Source: Rhodocollybia butyracea (taxonomy: Eukaryota > Basidiomycota > Agaricomycetes > Agaricales > Omphalotaceae). Taken from it: a stretch of 64,000 nucleotides of DNA. Position 1 is the stretch's first letter. The number at the start of each line of letters is the position of its first letter. A program made the translations under genes and the position numbers. The stretch is from positions 186,001-250,000 of the forward strand of contig JADNRY010000023.1 of the NCBI GenBank assembly GCA_015501585.1. The letters run 5' to 3'. The notes under the pieces were generated by a model, which did not search any database, had not been told where the DNA came from, and was given only the letters and a program-made list of their open reading frames with translations. Positions 31,970 to 43,930 of the stretch are shown in pieces.

Positions 31970-33006
31970 ATAGTATATCAGTGACAGACGTTTGAGCTAA
32001 ACCGCCCATTCCAACTGTTATCCAACTGAGGGATATATCTAAGGAATGTGTTTATTTACAGAGTCCAATCTTGTTCTATTTACGGGCATCTGCACTAACA
32101 AAGAATCATTCGGCGTTCCGTATTGCCAGCAGGGGTTCAAACGTTCAGGGGTGGAAATCCATAAATGACCTCTAAAATATCTGGGGTTGTGTTGAAAATC
32201 TGCGAAACTTTGCTTGTGTTCCCCGATTCAAGATTTCTCTTTCGACAGCATTTTCTTTACTTGAATTGAAAGAAAAACTTGATAGAGCGAAGTATTAAGT
32301 AGTCGCCTCATGCAGAAATGTCGCATTACTTCTGCAAACACTAGGAAGTCGAACCTGTGATAGCAAGTTTGTAGGAGTTTGTGAACATGATTACACTGCC
32401 AAAACAACGATTTTCCAACAGCTATAGCGTACGCTACTAATGGCTCAAATATTCAGGAAGGAGACGGTTTGTTCATTAGTCTCAAGAGCTCAGCCCACCG
32501 TCCCTGGTTCGGGTAAAATTCCTCTATACATGCTTATCGAAGAGTGGCTCTTGTAACGGTTGCGACGACGTCGACGGGCGCTGGCTAGGATGAAAGCTTA
32601 GGGACGAGTCTATAGGGACGAGTCTACTTCATCACCCCTTAGTTATGCCTACGCCTATGTCAATGCTCGGCGCAACCCCGCATATCCTTCCCAATGATCT
32701 TTCGTTCTTTTACTTCTAGTATCACACCCGTCATCTAAGCATCTTCCCTCATCTGGGGCCTCTCCGTAATACCCCTCTTGAGGATTAATCACCGATTCCG
32801 TTCTCTTTGATGTATCTCTTCTATCACACCTTGTATTTCATCAAGCGACTCCGTATCCTATGTTGTATCAGATATCTTGTGTCCTTTCGGCAACAATACA
32901 GTCCAATCTCACTCGCCATGACAGGTGCCATATGAGAACAGGGATATTATTTTTCGTATAATATGTACATACTGGATTTTCGACTACTGCTGCATCGTTC
33001 TCAACC
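31970..33006. repeat. Junction of the two tandem duplication units
   Basis: Unit 1 ends and unit 2 begins near 32330 (GCAGAAATGTCG then CATTACTTCTGCAAACA). 32040-32330 parallels 34440-34715, and 32330-33000 parallels 28376-30740 minus the transposon and internal repeat. At 32436-32442 the sequence ACTAATG marks the empty insertion site. No gene is supported. Confidence 0.6.
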
Positions 33007-33357
33007 TTAACCTACGAGCCAAGTGCCGCTACCAGTAAAACTCTGACCTTCCTCCGGACCACCGTGGATTGGGCCCTTAATGGTGACGCCCTTTCCTGTT
33101 TCGATGAAGATGCGGCCGTTACCAATGCTGCCACGGAAGGAGTCAAACCCCATAGGAATGTCATCATAGAGAAGGGCAAGGGCTTTGTCGTCCGACCAGA
33201 ACTTGGGCACAGTAACATCAGAGTTGATGGTATATGCAACTGGGATAGTGCCTTCATCATTGTCATCGGGATTGGCCCACTGCACTCCCCGCACGATAAA
33301 CATGTTATAGACGGGGAGGTCCTCTGCAGCGATCGTGGCAAAACTCTCGTTGGACAT
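33007..33357 (-). CDS. Orphan 116-residue protein, copy 2 (family B)
   Basis: This intronless frame of 116 codons starts at the ATG at 33357 with MSNESFATIAAEDLP. It shares GVQWANPDDNDEGTIPVAY, INSDVTVPKFWSDDK, LALLYDDIPMGFDSFRGSIG and FIETGKGVTIKGPIHGGPEE with the other copies and ends GSGTWLVG. Differences from copy 1 are mostly conservative, and the frame is intact from end to end. This suggests selection for protein rather than chance, although the family is unknown to me. It lies in unit 2 of the tandem duplication, in the same orientation as copy 1. Confidence 0.75.
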   Translation of the reverse strand: MSNESFATIAAEDLPVYNMFIVRGVQWANPDDNDEGTIPVAYTINSDVTVPKFWSDDKALALLYDDIPMGFDSFRGSIGNGRIFIETGKGVTIKGPIHGGPEEGQSFTGSGTWLVG

Positions 33358-35128
33358 TGTTAATGACTGGTTGGCTCGAAGTAAGTATCAATATATGAAG
33401 ACTCGGAATGCACGAGAGATTACTTGCTTTGGATGTCTGGTGAACTGTGTTAACGGTTGAACAATGCTTCGAGTGCGATGCAGCGCTACTGTGTAAGTTT
33501 GTTGGTCAGCTATAAGGCAGAGATGATATGTTAATTTATGAATGCTCGCTTTCAATTCTATGGGTGGAAGATAAGTAGCTTGCACAGCCCGAGATGACCT
33601 TTGCAGACGACCTTTAAGAATATTTCCGTTCCGCCAAGCGCCACAGTGGGGTGTGTGACACTTGGAGGGTGACACTTGGAAGGTCCACCTCAAGAGTCCA
33701 CGGAGAAACTGGTGGGGATCTATCCCAGACCGATAGGGATGATACTTGAACTTGTCAAATGGCAGCCTTGCGATCGTGTGAGCTACGAAGCTTTCTATGT
33801 TGAGGAGATCCAAAAACAGGCTCTTAGTCATGTTCTATCGATTATCGATATGACTTCCACAGGTACCGAGGTCATACCTGGTCATACTCTAGGGCCAATG
33901 TACGGTACTTCAACTGTGCCGTGACTTGACGAATGGAAGTGCAGCTGCGGCATCCAAGAACTTCGGGATGTCGAGACGTTAGTATGGGCCAGGGCTTATC
34001 GATTATGATTTGATATATCAGTGGCACTGTGACTGTTCATCCGCTCGCTTAGAATAGTTATCACTGACCAGAACTGATCATACCGGCGTAGCTGTCGTTT
34101 TGAGGGTTGCAGGAAGCAGTTCTATTCCTTCTTCTTTTTCCCTGAGAGTTCAAGCCAGGAGGTGAATGAACATTGGTGGATGAACCTTTTGCAAAGCGTA
34201 GTGAGCTCGTCCAGACACCGGGGAGTTGTCCCCGAGACGAAGATTCGGGAACTTCTTGGATTTCGGCGTATCACTTGGTCCCAAGCCGGCAATAGACCTG
34301 ACTTAATCTAGCCGTATAAGTCAGATAAAATCCCAAAGAAGGTTAGTGAATGTATTTCCTGACATATCAGTGGTACGCATCTGTGGAAAGTTTTCTGCTT
34401 ACATAGTATATTCAATGACAGACAACTGTGCCACAAGTAGAGCTGAGGGATACAATTACGGTCCACTTTATCGACCTGTTCTAGCAAAAGGTTCAATTAG
34501 CGTTTCGTATTGCCACTCTGGACAGCACAAGCTGGGGTTCGGGGGCGGCAATCCATGAATGACCTCCACAATATCCAGATTGTGTACTGAAAATCTGCGG
34601 AACTTTGCTTGTGTTCCCCTGTTCCCTCGATTCTTTCGACAGCATAATAATTAAATCCTTGATTGAGCGAAGTATTAGCCAGTATTAGCCACCTCGTGCA
34701 GAAATGTCGACATTCCTTGGCGATCCAGGAGATTAATAGGGCTACCGACCGTCGGACCTCACAGCTTGTCCTCGAGTATCTCAAGTACCAGGTGGGTGCA
34801 GTCTGACGATCTAGAAATATACTGTAGGTCGGAGCATAACCTTCACCGACTACAGAGGACCCTTGTCGTGGGACAGCTTCATTTGACCTGGAGCTGATCA
34901 TCGAAAAACATACCTTCCGTTGATCTAAGTCGATGCTGGGCTCTGAATGTATGCAATGGAAAATGGCTTTTCAAAGTTCCACCAAGTTAAGAGACATAGA
35001 ATGACAGCAAGCTAACGGGAATGTCTCTCACCCGACTTGTGTAAATTTTGCATATAAAGGCAGCTGCCAGTTTTTATACATCCCAATCAACGACTCGAAA
35101 ATCAACCAGAAACAATCACCTATTCAGC
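33358..35128. other. Upstream region of copy 2, unit 2 remainder, and module-gene promoter
   Basis: 33358-33990 is the conserved upstream region. About 34050-34430 is a disrupted copy of the small frame at 31730-31969. 34440-34715 ends the duplication unit. From 34715 to 35128 sequence is unique, with a TATA-like CATATAAAGGCA at 35051 before the single-module gene. A minus ORF at 34497-34901 has no family features. Confidence 0.5.
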
Positions 35129-35587
35129 ATGTCGGAGTCAGCCAAACAAGTATGTCGTGCAGTACTAGTTTTTTGTAGTTACGCATTAATATCTCTCAAA
35201 AGATCCGCCAGGTTACTGTCACCAACAACGGAAAATTCACTGCGGAAATCGCTGTTTCGGGTAAAGACTACGGTATTGGACTTGGTAACATTGAAGCGGA
35301 TGCCAAGAATGTTGTCTTCGATCTCAGCGGACAAGTCTATGTGCGCGATGGCAGTCCAGTTAGTTTCCTTCCTAAGGTCTTGACGTACTACAATGGATGC
35401 TGACCGCGATAAGTTCCAAGTTCGCGTTTGGATCTCACCGTACGCCAATGATACGAACGACACCTGGGTCGTGTACGAGAAGAACTCCGAGGTTGAGGCT
35501 GTATATGATGTCGATGGCACCGCAGACAAACCTACGATTTCATTCAAGGGGCTTCGTCCCATTCCTGGTCCTATGGTCAGTGAATGA
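35129..35587 (+). CDS. Orphan single-module protein (module family A)
   Basis: Exons 35129-35149, 35203-35358 and 35414-35587 give 116 aa: leader MSESAKQ, then one module. The first module exon reads IRQVTVTNNGKFTAEIA, AKNVVFDLSGQVYV; the second reads FQVRVWISPYAND, WVVYEKNSEVEAVYDVDG, KPTISFKGLRPIPGPMVSE. It keeps the phase-0 layout and the C-terminal GP(I/M)xSE of the larger genes. It is probably the basic unit from which the two- and three-module genes grew, or a reduced relative. Function is unknown; the protein is likely cytosolic and beta-rich. Confidence 0.8.
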
Positions 35588-37361
35588 ATGTTGATTCCGT
35601 TTCGTGTCTTCTTACTGTTTGTAACAGGGGAGCACAGTGTAATAACGACGATGCTGTTGCGTACCGTTTCGAGATAGCTTCCACCCCTTTCTCGGTGTTG
35701 CGATTGACGTCGACTCGGAGTGCCAGGAAATACATTGTAACTTGTTAGCTATTAATGCTAGAATTACAACAAGAATGTCGGCAAGAAGTTGTTATGGGGC
35801 GTAGTGACTTTCAGAATCATCAGGATGTTTGTTAGGCATGGAAGAAACTTGGGACATTGAACTTGTACCATATTGAAAGGAGTCTAAGGGTTGGGAAAAT
35901 ATGCTAAGAATCGAGAGTCGGACCATGGATGGAGTCATGGACAATCCAAGCAACAGTCACTTATCAACACGATGAGTTCGGAGTCGCCAATCGAGCGTTG
36001 AAACGTTGAACCGTAGTGAGGCTGGTAATCGGCCAGGGAAATCGTTGAGAGCTTGTTCGGATCATTCCACAGAATTTTGGAAGAGAGTTGTCGGGCGTTG
36101 CAGGGTAAGCTCCTGACGTAATCAGCGACAACGCCGTGACGCCGTGACATAGAAACCTGTTTACTGAGTACTGAACATTGCCATCTCCAAAAAATTGTCT
36201 CGTACGCATATCCGGACAGCTGCAAGCTCGATGTATCGCGCGCGCTGCTACCTCTAGTTAGGATAAGACTCCGATATTCCGAGGCGGCGGGAAGTTTTTC
36301 ACTTACAAGTACGTGGTTAACTGGAGCTCCTGGTCAAACTCAACATGTTCTCGAAGAGCGTTAGATCCAGAGTCTGCCTGTTGGAGACAAATCTGATTCT
36401 CTTCTTTATTTTTCGAAGTTATGGCGGTCGATTATGCACTTTTGGTCGACATGTTACTCGCCAACTGCTTCTATATTCAACCATATGGAGTTTCAGATCT
36501 TGGTAGTTTTGACTAGCTTTATCCTGTTGAAGCCACATCGTCGTCATCATCTGTCCGCGAGCAAAAGTGCGAAGACACTAGGCGGCTTGAACGGCACTTT
36601 GGATTGGGTTCTTGACCAGGCTGTAGATGATCGATGATCGATGAGTGCTTTGGGCAGTTGGCTTTACTTACTTGCGGAGGTGATGTACCAAATCTACAAC
36701 GGAGATCTTGAGGATGGTTCCGGTTTGTGTGAGTGATAATGAGGGTTCAAACGTTCAAGGGTATTGCCGTCCTCGCACCGAGTGCGTCGATACTTTTCTT
36801 GGATTTCTATCGTCTTCCTGATCCGCCCTTACTTCCAACAATACCCTTTTCTCGTCGAATCCTGGGACATTTTTACACTCGACATTACTCTCTGTTCTTC
36901 TGCTGCCCGTTCCCTTTCCCCCTCTGTTCATTACTAATGTTTGTTTTTCCTAATTGTCTACGTCAAAATCACCATCCACTTCGCGGCTCTTTGAGATTAT
37001 CGAGTGGGGAGTTCGCTTTGGGCCGCCTCTGGGGACTATCATGAATATCGATTATGATTACAGGGATGCAACGAAGATGGCTGAGCGTTGGGCCATATCC
37101 TCATCTCAAGTATGTCCACGCCGGAGTATGAAGTTGACGCGTTTCGTCGTTCAGGTCATCTCCAGTGTATTATTTCTGTTGTCGTGTATCAACTGAAGTA
37201 AGTACTGTACAATGTATATTATCAAATATCTTGAATCCGTTTGCAGTCTAGCCTCGCCTTCCATGACATGTGCAATATGAGAACAGCGATAACATTTCTC
37301 GCATGCTGGACTTTGACCGACTCTCGGCTATGTCGTTTGCCATCTCATCCTCGAAGCCGAG
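35588..37361. other. Intergenic stretch, no gene supported
   Basis: Open frames of 60-103 codons occur on both strands but lack motifs or conserved copies. 37150-37330 resembles the 3' flanks of the other family B copies (GCCTTCCATGACATGTGC, ATGAGAACAGCGATA), so it is the start of a third, separate duplicate. Confidence 0.45.
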
Positions 37362-37712
37362 TCATCCTTGGAGCCAAGTGCCACTACCAGTAAAGGTCTG
37401 TCCTTCTCTCGGACCACCGTGGATTGGGCCCTTAATGGTGATGCCCTTTCCTGTTTTGATAAAGATGCGGCCTTCACCAATACTTCCACGAAAGGAGTCG
37501 AACCCCATAGGAATCTCATCGTAGAGAAGAGTAAGGGCGTTGGCGTCTGACCAGAACTTGGGCACAGTAACATCAGAGTTGACGTTGAATGTAACTGGGA
37601 CAGTGCCTTCATCATGGTCATCGGGATTGACCCACTTTACTCCCTTTACGTTAAACTTGCTGTAAGTGGCAAGGTCCACCTCGACAATCGTAGCAGAACT
37701 GGAGTTGGCCAT
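37362..37712 (-). CDS. Orphan 116-residue protein, copy 3 (family B)
   Basis: This intronless frame runs from the ATG at 37712: MANSSSATIVEVDLATYSK, then GVKWVNPDDHDEGTVPVTF, VNSDVTVPKFWSDANALTL, LYDEIPMGFDSFRGSIGEG, FIKTGKGITIKGPIHGGPRE and a terminal GSGTWLQG. It is the copy most diverged at the N-terminus but conserved in the core. It lies outside the tandem pair, after about 2.6 kb of unrelated DNA, with its own conserved upstream region to about 38100. Confidence 0.75.
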   Translation of the reverse strand: MANSSSATIVEVDLATYSKFNVKGVKWVNPDDHDEGTVPVTFNVNSDVTVPKFWSDANALTLLYDEIPMGFDSFRGSIGEGRIFIKTGKGITIKGPIHGGPREGQTFTGSGTWLQG

Positions 37713-40524
37713 TATTGATATACTGGTTGATTCAAAGTAAGTATCACGATACGAAAAATACACGGGAGATTACTTGCTTTCAGTGACTGGTGAACGGTAC
37801 TTGTGAAGTTAAGGGATGTTTTTTAATGCGATGAGGCGCTACATTTGTCGGTCAGTTATGATGCAGAGCTGGGATGTCAATTTATGAGTGCTCACATCTG
37901 ATTTTGTGGGTGGAAGTGGATGGGGATAATAGCTTACACGCACGACCCTTAAGAACTGTTTCCATACGCGCGCTATACACGCGCTATGTACAGTGGGGAA
38001 CGTGACATCATAGAGAGTACTCTTCGGCAGTAACGTCAGCGGTAGAATTAAGGGTCTACACCGGTCTGCACCATACCGATAATTACGGCGCGGTATCACA
38101 ACTGCGCCGTGACCGGTCAAATGGAAGTGTGATTGTCTACTACGAGCTTGAGTCTGCGTTTATGAGATGCCATCACTCCATCGGTGAACTTCCGCAGGTA
38201 CCGTCATCTTTTTGATAGGTACGGGATGATACTTTTGAACTGGCTTCTGTGCGCTTACGGAATGACATGGCAAGGTCTATTGACAATGAAAGATTGGGGG
38301 TTGATTGTGCTGCTCTATCTTGATAACTTAGTGCATCATCTGAGAACACTTTGAATACATCCTGTAGCAAGTTAATACGTCCGTACGAACGGCACAGTAG
38401 ATCTAACATCGATTGAAAGAACTATTGGATCGGGCTCCATCTGAAAGAAAACCTCACCGCGTTGGACACGGAAAGAGATGGTTATCAGGTCACAGGTCTT
38501 ATGGATGCGTGGACCGTGTATTGTCTGCCTCGCGTCGCGTCGGACTTTATTCAATACCGATCTTCTTCGATCCTTCACTTTGAACAAGCCCGATCGAAAG
38601 ATAAGTAAAAAGACATCAGATTTATACGGTTTATTTGTAAACTCATTAAGGAATCCGAGTCTCAGCATATAGGCAAACCTTTAGATACAAATGGAACGTA
38701 AAAACAATCACAGCTCTTCGAATAGCTAGAGACGACAAAGACGGAGAGGCGAATGAAAATCGGACGAAGACCCGTGGTTGTCCGTCGCCTCCGAGGTGGT
38801 CGACTCAGTTTTGTCTCCGTGTGAATGCTTGTAGTCGAGATTTTTAGCACAGCAGGACGTCGAAACTATACTGCGAGATTGTAGTTTTTGATACTCAATA
38901 TATCGCTCTTTATAATCTTGAGAAGCACAACAATCAGATCCAGATAGACTACTGAAAATGGACGATGAGGGAAAGTCGATAGAGCGCGCGCAGTCATCCG
39001 AGATCCATTACATTGACGACAGAAAACGTTGAGAGTAATACAGAAAAAATGTAAAGAAGAACACGATGTTCCGCAAGTACTCAGCTCCATATGAAAATGG
39101 GGTACTCCTCCGTCTGGCCGCATTATTAGTACTGCTGGATTTCAACTATGGTATTCGCATGTACTGTATGCTTTAGACTAATTCTCCAGGAGCTACCTGC
39201 GTAGATACTTAGTCCTTTTGAGCTGCCATTTTAGGTGGAGTAAAGCGAGGTGCTATAACTAGCTTTGGCCTACCGAAATTGGATTTCAGAGCCTGGGAAA
39301 TGCACGGCCCGAATCGGTCCATGCCCCAAACACAACAAATCCGATCTTCCACGTCTTCCACGTCGCACGTCGCACGATCCTTCAATTTGCCAAACCTACG
39401 ATGTCATGCTTTGAATACCAAGCAAGCAATGAAGTACCTCTGCTCGAATGACAAACAAGAATACGTGATTTTGGGACTGAGCCTGAAGCTCAGATGATTT
39501 CTGCCACCTTCGTTTCGGCCAATACTTTTTATCTTATGGACAATTGCAGGAAGAGCCCGAGCTGACAAGTCAATGGTGATGCCGGATAAGCTCTGTCTGT
39601 CGATTGGTTGGACCGTTGTGTAGATGCCGGAGTCTAGACCTGCTATCTGTGGCTTAATTTTGGGACTGCAATATCGTGTGCGTGAACCTTCCTCTCTTGT
39701 TGATTCATACTGCGCTCCCATTTCACGTGGCCGAAGGCTTGTGCGGAATACTCGTCCTCGCTTGTTGTGATTTCACATCGCTCGGTCGATCGTATGATCA
39801 ATGGTATTTGCGCTACTCATTGGATATAAATAGTGTTAGTAGGTCTCTCCAAACATCGCTAGGGAGTGAATGGTTCTGTGATGACACCTGTTGCAGCTCG
39901 TGCTCGCCGAATTTGAACTCTTTGCGTCGTCTTTCCGTTCCTCGAATATGTAAGTTGTTTCCTTCATTCCTTCATTTCAGCTCAAACTCGTCACTGACAT
40001 GGCATAAAAATAGCACGACAACACACCTGTGTACAAATTTCTGCTGTATTTACGGACGAACGGGGCGAATAATGTCACGATTATTGAAATTCGACTCAGC
40101 ACTCGTATGGGGTTTTTATTCCTCTTAATACTTTCTGGACTAAGCTTCTATATTTGTTGTTTTTTTTCAACAGGAATAGCTCTTTCTCTGCAATATCCGT
40201 GTGCTACTCTGCCATAATTTCTACGAGCGGGTAACTGCAACGTGCTCCACTCCACAAGTAATTCATACCCATGGGATCTTGTGCTGTGTGTATCGGATTT
40301 CCGATAGCATCCTCATGGGGATTGTCTCTGTCCTCATTCCTAAACAGGGTCTGAACGCTGAGTTAGCGGGCGACGGTCGTGCGAGTTTGCTGGTTTCGCA
40401 TGCAGGATACTCTCATTTTCATGGTGAAATTGAAGTGTCTCTACAGTTCAGAGGTATAAAAATCATTTCATTTCTGTGATTCGAGCTTTGGATCTTTCCC
40501 CGTGCTCGTTAAACGCATTCCGCG
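37713..40524. other. Long gap: family B upstream region, then chitinase-duplicate upstream DNA
   Basis: 37713-38100 is the conserved upstream region of family B copy 3. 38200-39900 holds only unsupported frames (for example 38372-38668 minus). From about 39970 to 40524 the sequence parallels 49000-49574 upstream of the second chitinase (CACTGACATGGCA against CGCTGACGTGGCA; ATTCCTAAACAGG in both), showing the duplication extends at least 550 bp upstream. Confidence 0.5.
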
Positions 40525-42720
40525 ATGGTTTCTGTCTCCTGGACTTTGGCAACTCTCTTGCTCTCTGCTTCGATTGCTTTAGGGCTTTCGATCCTACCAG
40601 CAACACTAATGTCAGTGCATTCAACTTTTTTCCGATGATAGTGCACTGACAAGAAACCTGTCCAGCTCGTAGCCTAGTAATTATTAAGACTTATTCCGGG
40701 TTCCAGGTCGCTCACCATTCTCAAAGCTGGGGTCAGAATTCGTTTGGGGCGACTAATCCGGATGACCCTTCCGGTTTCCAGACTGACTTACTCACTTACT
40801 GTCAGGTATATCTTCTGTGTCGGTTTAATTATATGCATCTGACTATCATTTAGCAAGATACCGTCGATGTCTTCCCATTAGCGTTTTTGGATGTGTTCTT
40901 TGGCATAGGCGATTTGCCAGGTAGAGTCGAATCACAGTTTATTTGAACAACTGGCGAATAAATCCTTTTGCTAGAAATCAATTTTGCAAATGTAGGCTAC
41001 CCTATTTGTTCGTTATATTTTTGCTCAAAAGTTCTGTTCATCTAGATTTGCAATGATGTCGACGATGCCGTGTTCCCAGGAAGTGACCTAGCAAACTGTC
41101 AGTTTATGGCCTCAGATATTGAGACGTGTCAAGCGATGGGCAAGATCATTACTTTGAGCATGGGTGGGGCAACCGGAGCTGCCACTTTTACCTCAGATGC
41201 ACAAGCCGAGGAATTTGCGACTCTCATCTGGAATCTTTTCTTGGGAGGAACGTCAGATACACGTCCTTTCGGTGATGCTGTGTGTCTGAATTTATCCCTT
41301 CTAACCTGGAAATCTGCACTCAATTCTGAACATACCTATCGTAGGTTCTTGACGGGTAATGTCCACACTATGGGTATTTTCCTTCACTTACGCCTTCATC
41401 TCAGAATCGACTTGGATATTGAGGGTGGTGGAAGCACGGGTCTGTCGGCGTTTGTGACTCAAATAAGAACACTTGCAGAAGGTGCGAGTAAACCGTGAGT
41501 AAAGACTCTTTAAACCACATGAACATGTTGCTGATGATCACAATAGATTCTTTATTTCAGCTGCGCCTCAATGCCCGTAAGCCCCTTCTTTGTCTTTATC
41601 GACTCTGAATTTAACCGCTGGATGCTCTAGTTTCCCCGATGCTTGTGAGAAATTTATTGGTCTTTATCTATGCTTGGGATAAGCTTAAATACACCTAGTC
41701 ATCGGTTCAACTATCGATGCTGTTGGGTTCGATCTGATCTATGTTCAGGTGAGTGTGAAGCGCAGTTCAAAGTGAGTGACGAGATTTCTCACCAATATCC
41801 TAGTTCTATAATAACTTCTGCGAGCTTTCAAACTTCGACGTGTCTGGTGTAAGTCTTCCTATCAAGTCAGAAACTATGTACTTAGACATGTGATCGCGCA
41901 CAGGACTTCGATTTCTCCACTTGGTACGTACTTTGCCATTAACTTCCGATTTTTCACTGATATGCCATGAACAGGGATAACTGGGCAAAAACTACCTCAC
42001 CAAATCCCAACGTTAAGGTATTCCTAGGTGCTCCTGCTGCGCCGTTAGCAGCAGGGAGTGGTTATGTTGAGCCAGCGGAACTTGCGACCATCATCCAGCA
42101 GACCCAGTCCTCTTTCTCTTCATTCGGTGGCGTGATGCTCGTAAGTGATGTACCTTCATTTCCGACGGTTTCGGGACTGAATTTGTATACTTGCCTTCTA
42201 GTGGGATATCAGCCAAGCCATTGGTACGTACCGTACATTCGCAATACTGAAGCAAAGGTCTTGACTTGGAACCCCTCTCCATAAAGCCAACGACCGTTAT
42301 GATGAATCCGCCAAATCAGCTCTCCTTGGTGAATCAAACGCGTTGGCAGTCACTGCGAGCTCCGCTGCTCACGCCACTTCAGCAAGCTCTGCCAAACTAG
42401 TTTCATCTGCGGCCACAGTGTCCACCGCCGTTAGTGACGGCGCCAGGACCACCGCTGTGACTGGTACAGTTGCGAAGAGCTCAGCCGCTGCATTGTCTTC
42501 CACAGTTATTGCGACAGCACCACCCGTATCTTCTGCAAGTAGCTTGAGAGCCGCCTCGTCATCCAGTGCTAGCATCGCAGCTTCTCAGCCCTCACCTGCT
42601 TCCAACGCCACCCCCGTCTCCAATACGGCGGCCGGTGCTTTCAATGCTACTTCCCAAGTCCATCCCAATGGTGCTGGAGATTCAAACTCTACTGTCAAGT
42701 CGCGTTTTTTCAAATTCTAA
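40525..42720 (+). pseudogene. GH18 chitinase copy 1, one-base deletion after the signal peptide
   Basis: Exons can be joined to read a fungal class III-type GH18 chitinase: [77 protein letters not shown] (DxxDxDxE with catalytic Glu), [68 protein letters not shown] Ser/Ala-rich tail ends KSRFFKF. The signal peptide [20 protein letters not shown] is in the wrong frame with the next codons (should continue A-F-D-P-T-S-N-T-N) because one G is missing compared with the 49.6 kb copy. Either it is a recent pseudogene or the base is an assembly error. It has no CBM. Confidence 0.75.
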
Positions 42721-43930
42721 AGGGGCGCTCCTTGTCATCATCAACCTGATTTCCATTTGATTCTCATGGCTCTAAAGATAATAATTACTCATGATCGTGG
42801 TCAAATTTTCCTTTCTAAACCTTTACTTTGCGGGTTGAATCCTGATATGTTCAGAGGCGCCGACGGGGGATGAATGTACATATTATCATTCATTGTATGT
42901 AGTTGATTTCAATATTGTAGAATGTTTTATGAAAATGCTGTTTTTTTTTTTAACTGTGACCCTGACGCGGTTTGATGGTGACATTGCTGGGCCGTACTAG
43001 GCCGTATTGCGCTGTTGCGTGTGGATACATCCAATCGGAATCTCTGTAGTTTTTTCATGCGTATATTATTCTGAAGTCATTTCAAGCCGCTTGACAGTAT
43101 TTAAACCATCTAGTGGATGGGGCCTAGGCCGGGACTTCGGAGCTTCAGACACCAAACTATTTTCCGACGTTCAATTTCTTCGGCTTGCTACAGCGGACCG
43201 ATATACCCTCGCGAAGCCGGGGATGCTGCGAATTTCAACAAGAGCTCCCTATACCTTTCTCTGGCATCCCGCACACTCTCGCTGCAGCCTGAAGCCTTCA
43301 ACTGTCGGTCCACACAGTTCATGTCAAATTCTTGCCACCCTATCCCCCCTCACCCCTGCTATCCACATCATTTGCATACTCAGGTTTGCCCAGACCATTG
43401 CAATAATCACGTACACCTATGCTTGCCTATAGCTTATGCCTCGATTATGCTTACCATCACCTTTGTCTAATATTGTACATACTGCCTGATAAAATTCACA
43501 TCACTATGCACATCCTATCGTCGAATCATAGCAAGCGGGTAGTAACCACCGAAAGTGCCCAGGGGTGACCGTTTCCGCGTCCGAGCATACTTCGCATGTC
43601 CAGGCCAGCCTTTCGCCTGCTCTTGCTAATGACTTGCCGGAGTGAGGACGGATCATGGATCACGCCGTGTAATAAATTCTCTCTCCTTTTACTTAGGTCG
43701 CTGAATGCTCCGTTCAACGCAAATGGAGGAACGATGAGCAACGATCACAGCGGTACTTTACCTCTCGGTACTTATTACCAATGGATCGAGCACGGATTTT
43801 GACAAGCTTCGGGGTTTCATATAGTCCTTCAAGTTTTAGGAGATGAATATCAAAACTTGTGGACAAGGTTTTGATATGCCGTATACCATACATATAACAC
43901 TCCAAGTATTCGAAGCACGAGAGCAGTACC
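42721..43930. other. Intergenic stretch, no gene supported
   Basis: This 1.2 kb between the chitinase and the transporter contains only unsupported frames (for example 43117-43470 plus). It presumably includes the transporter promoter. Confidence 0.45.

Noticed and set aside
43000..43500. Possible solo LTR
   Set aside because: No terminal TG...CA inverted ends and no flanking target duplication were seen.
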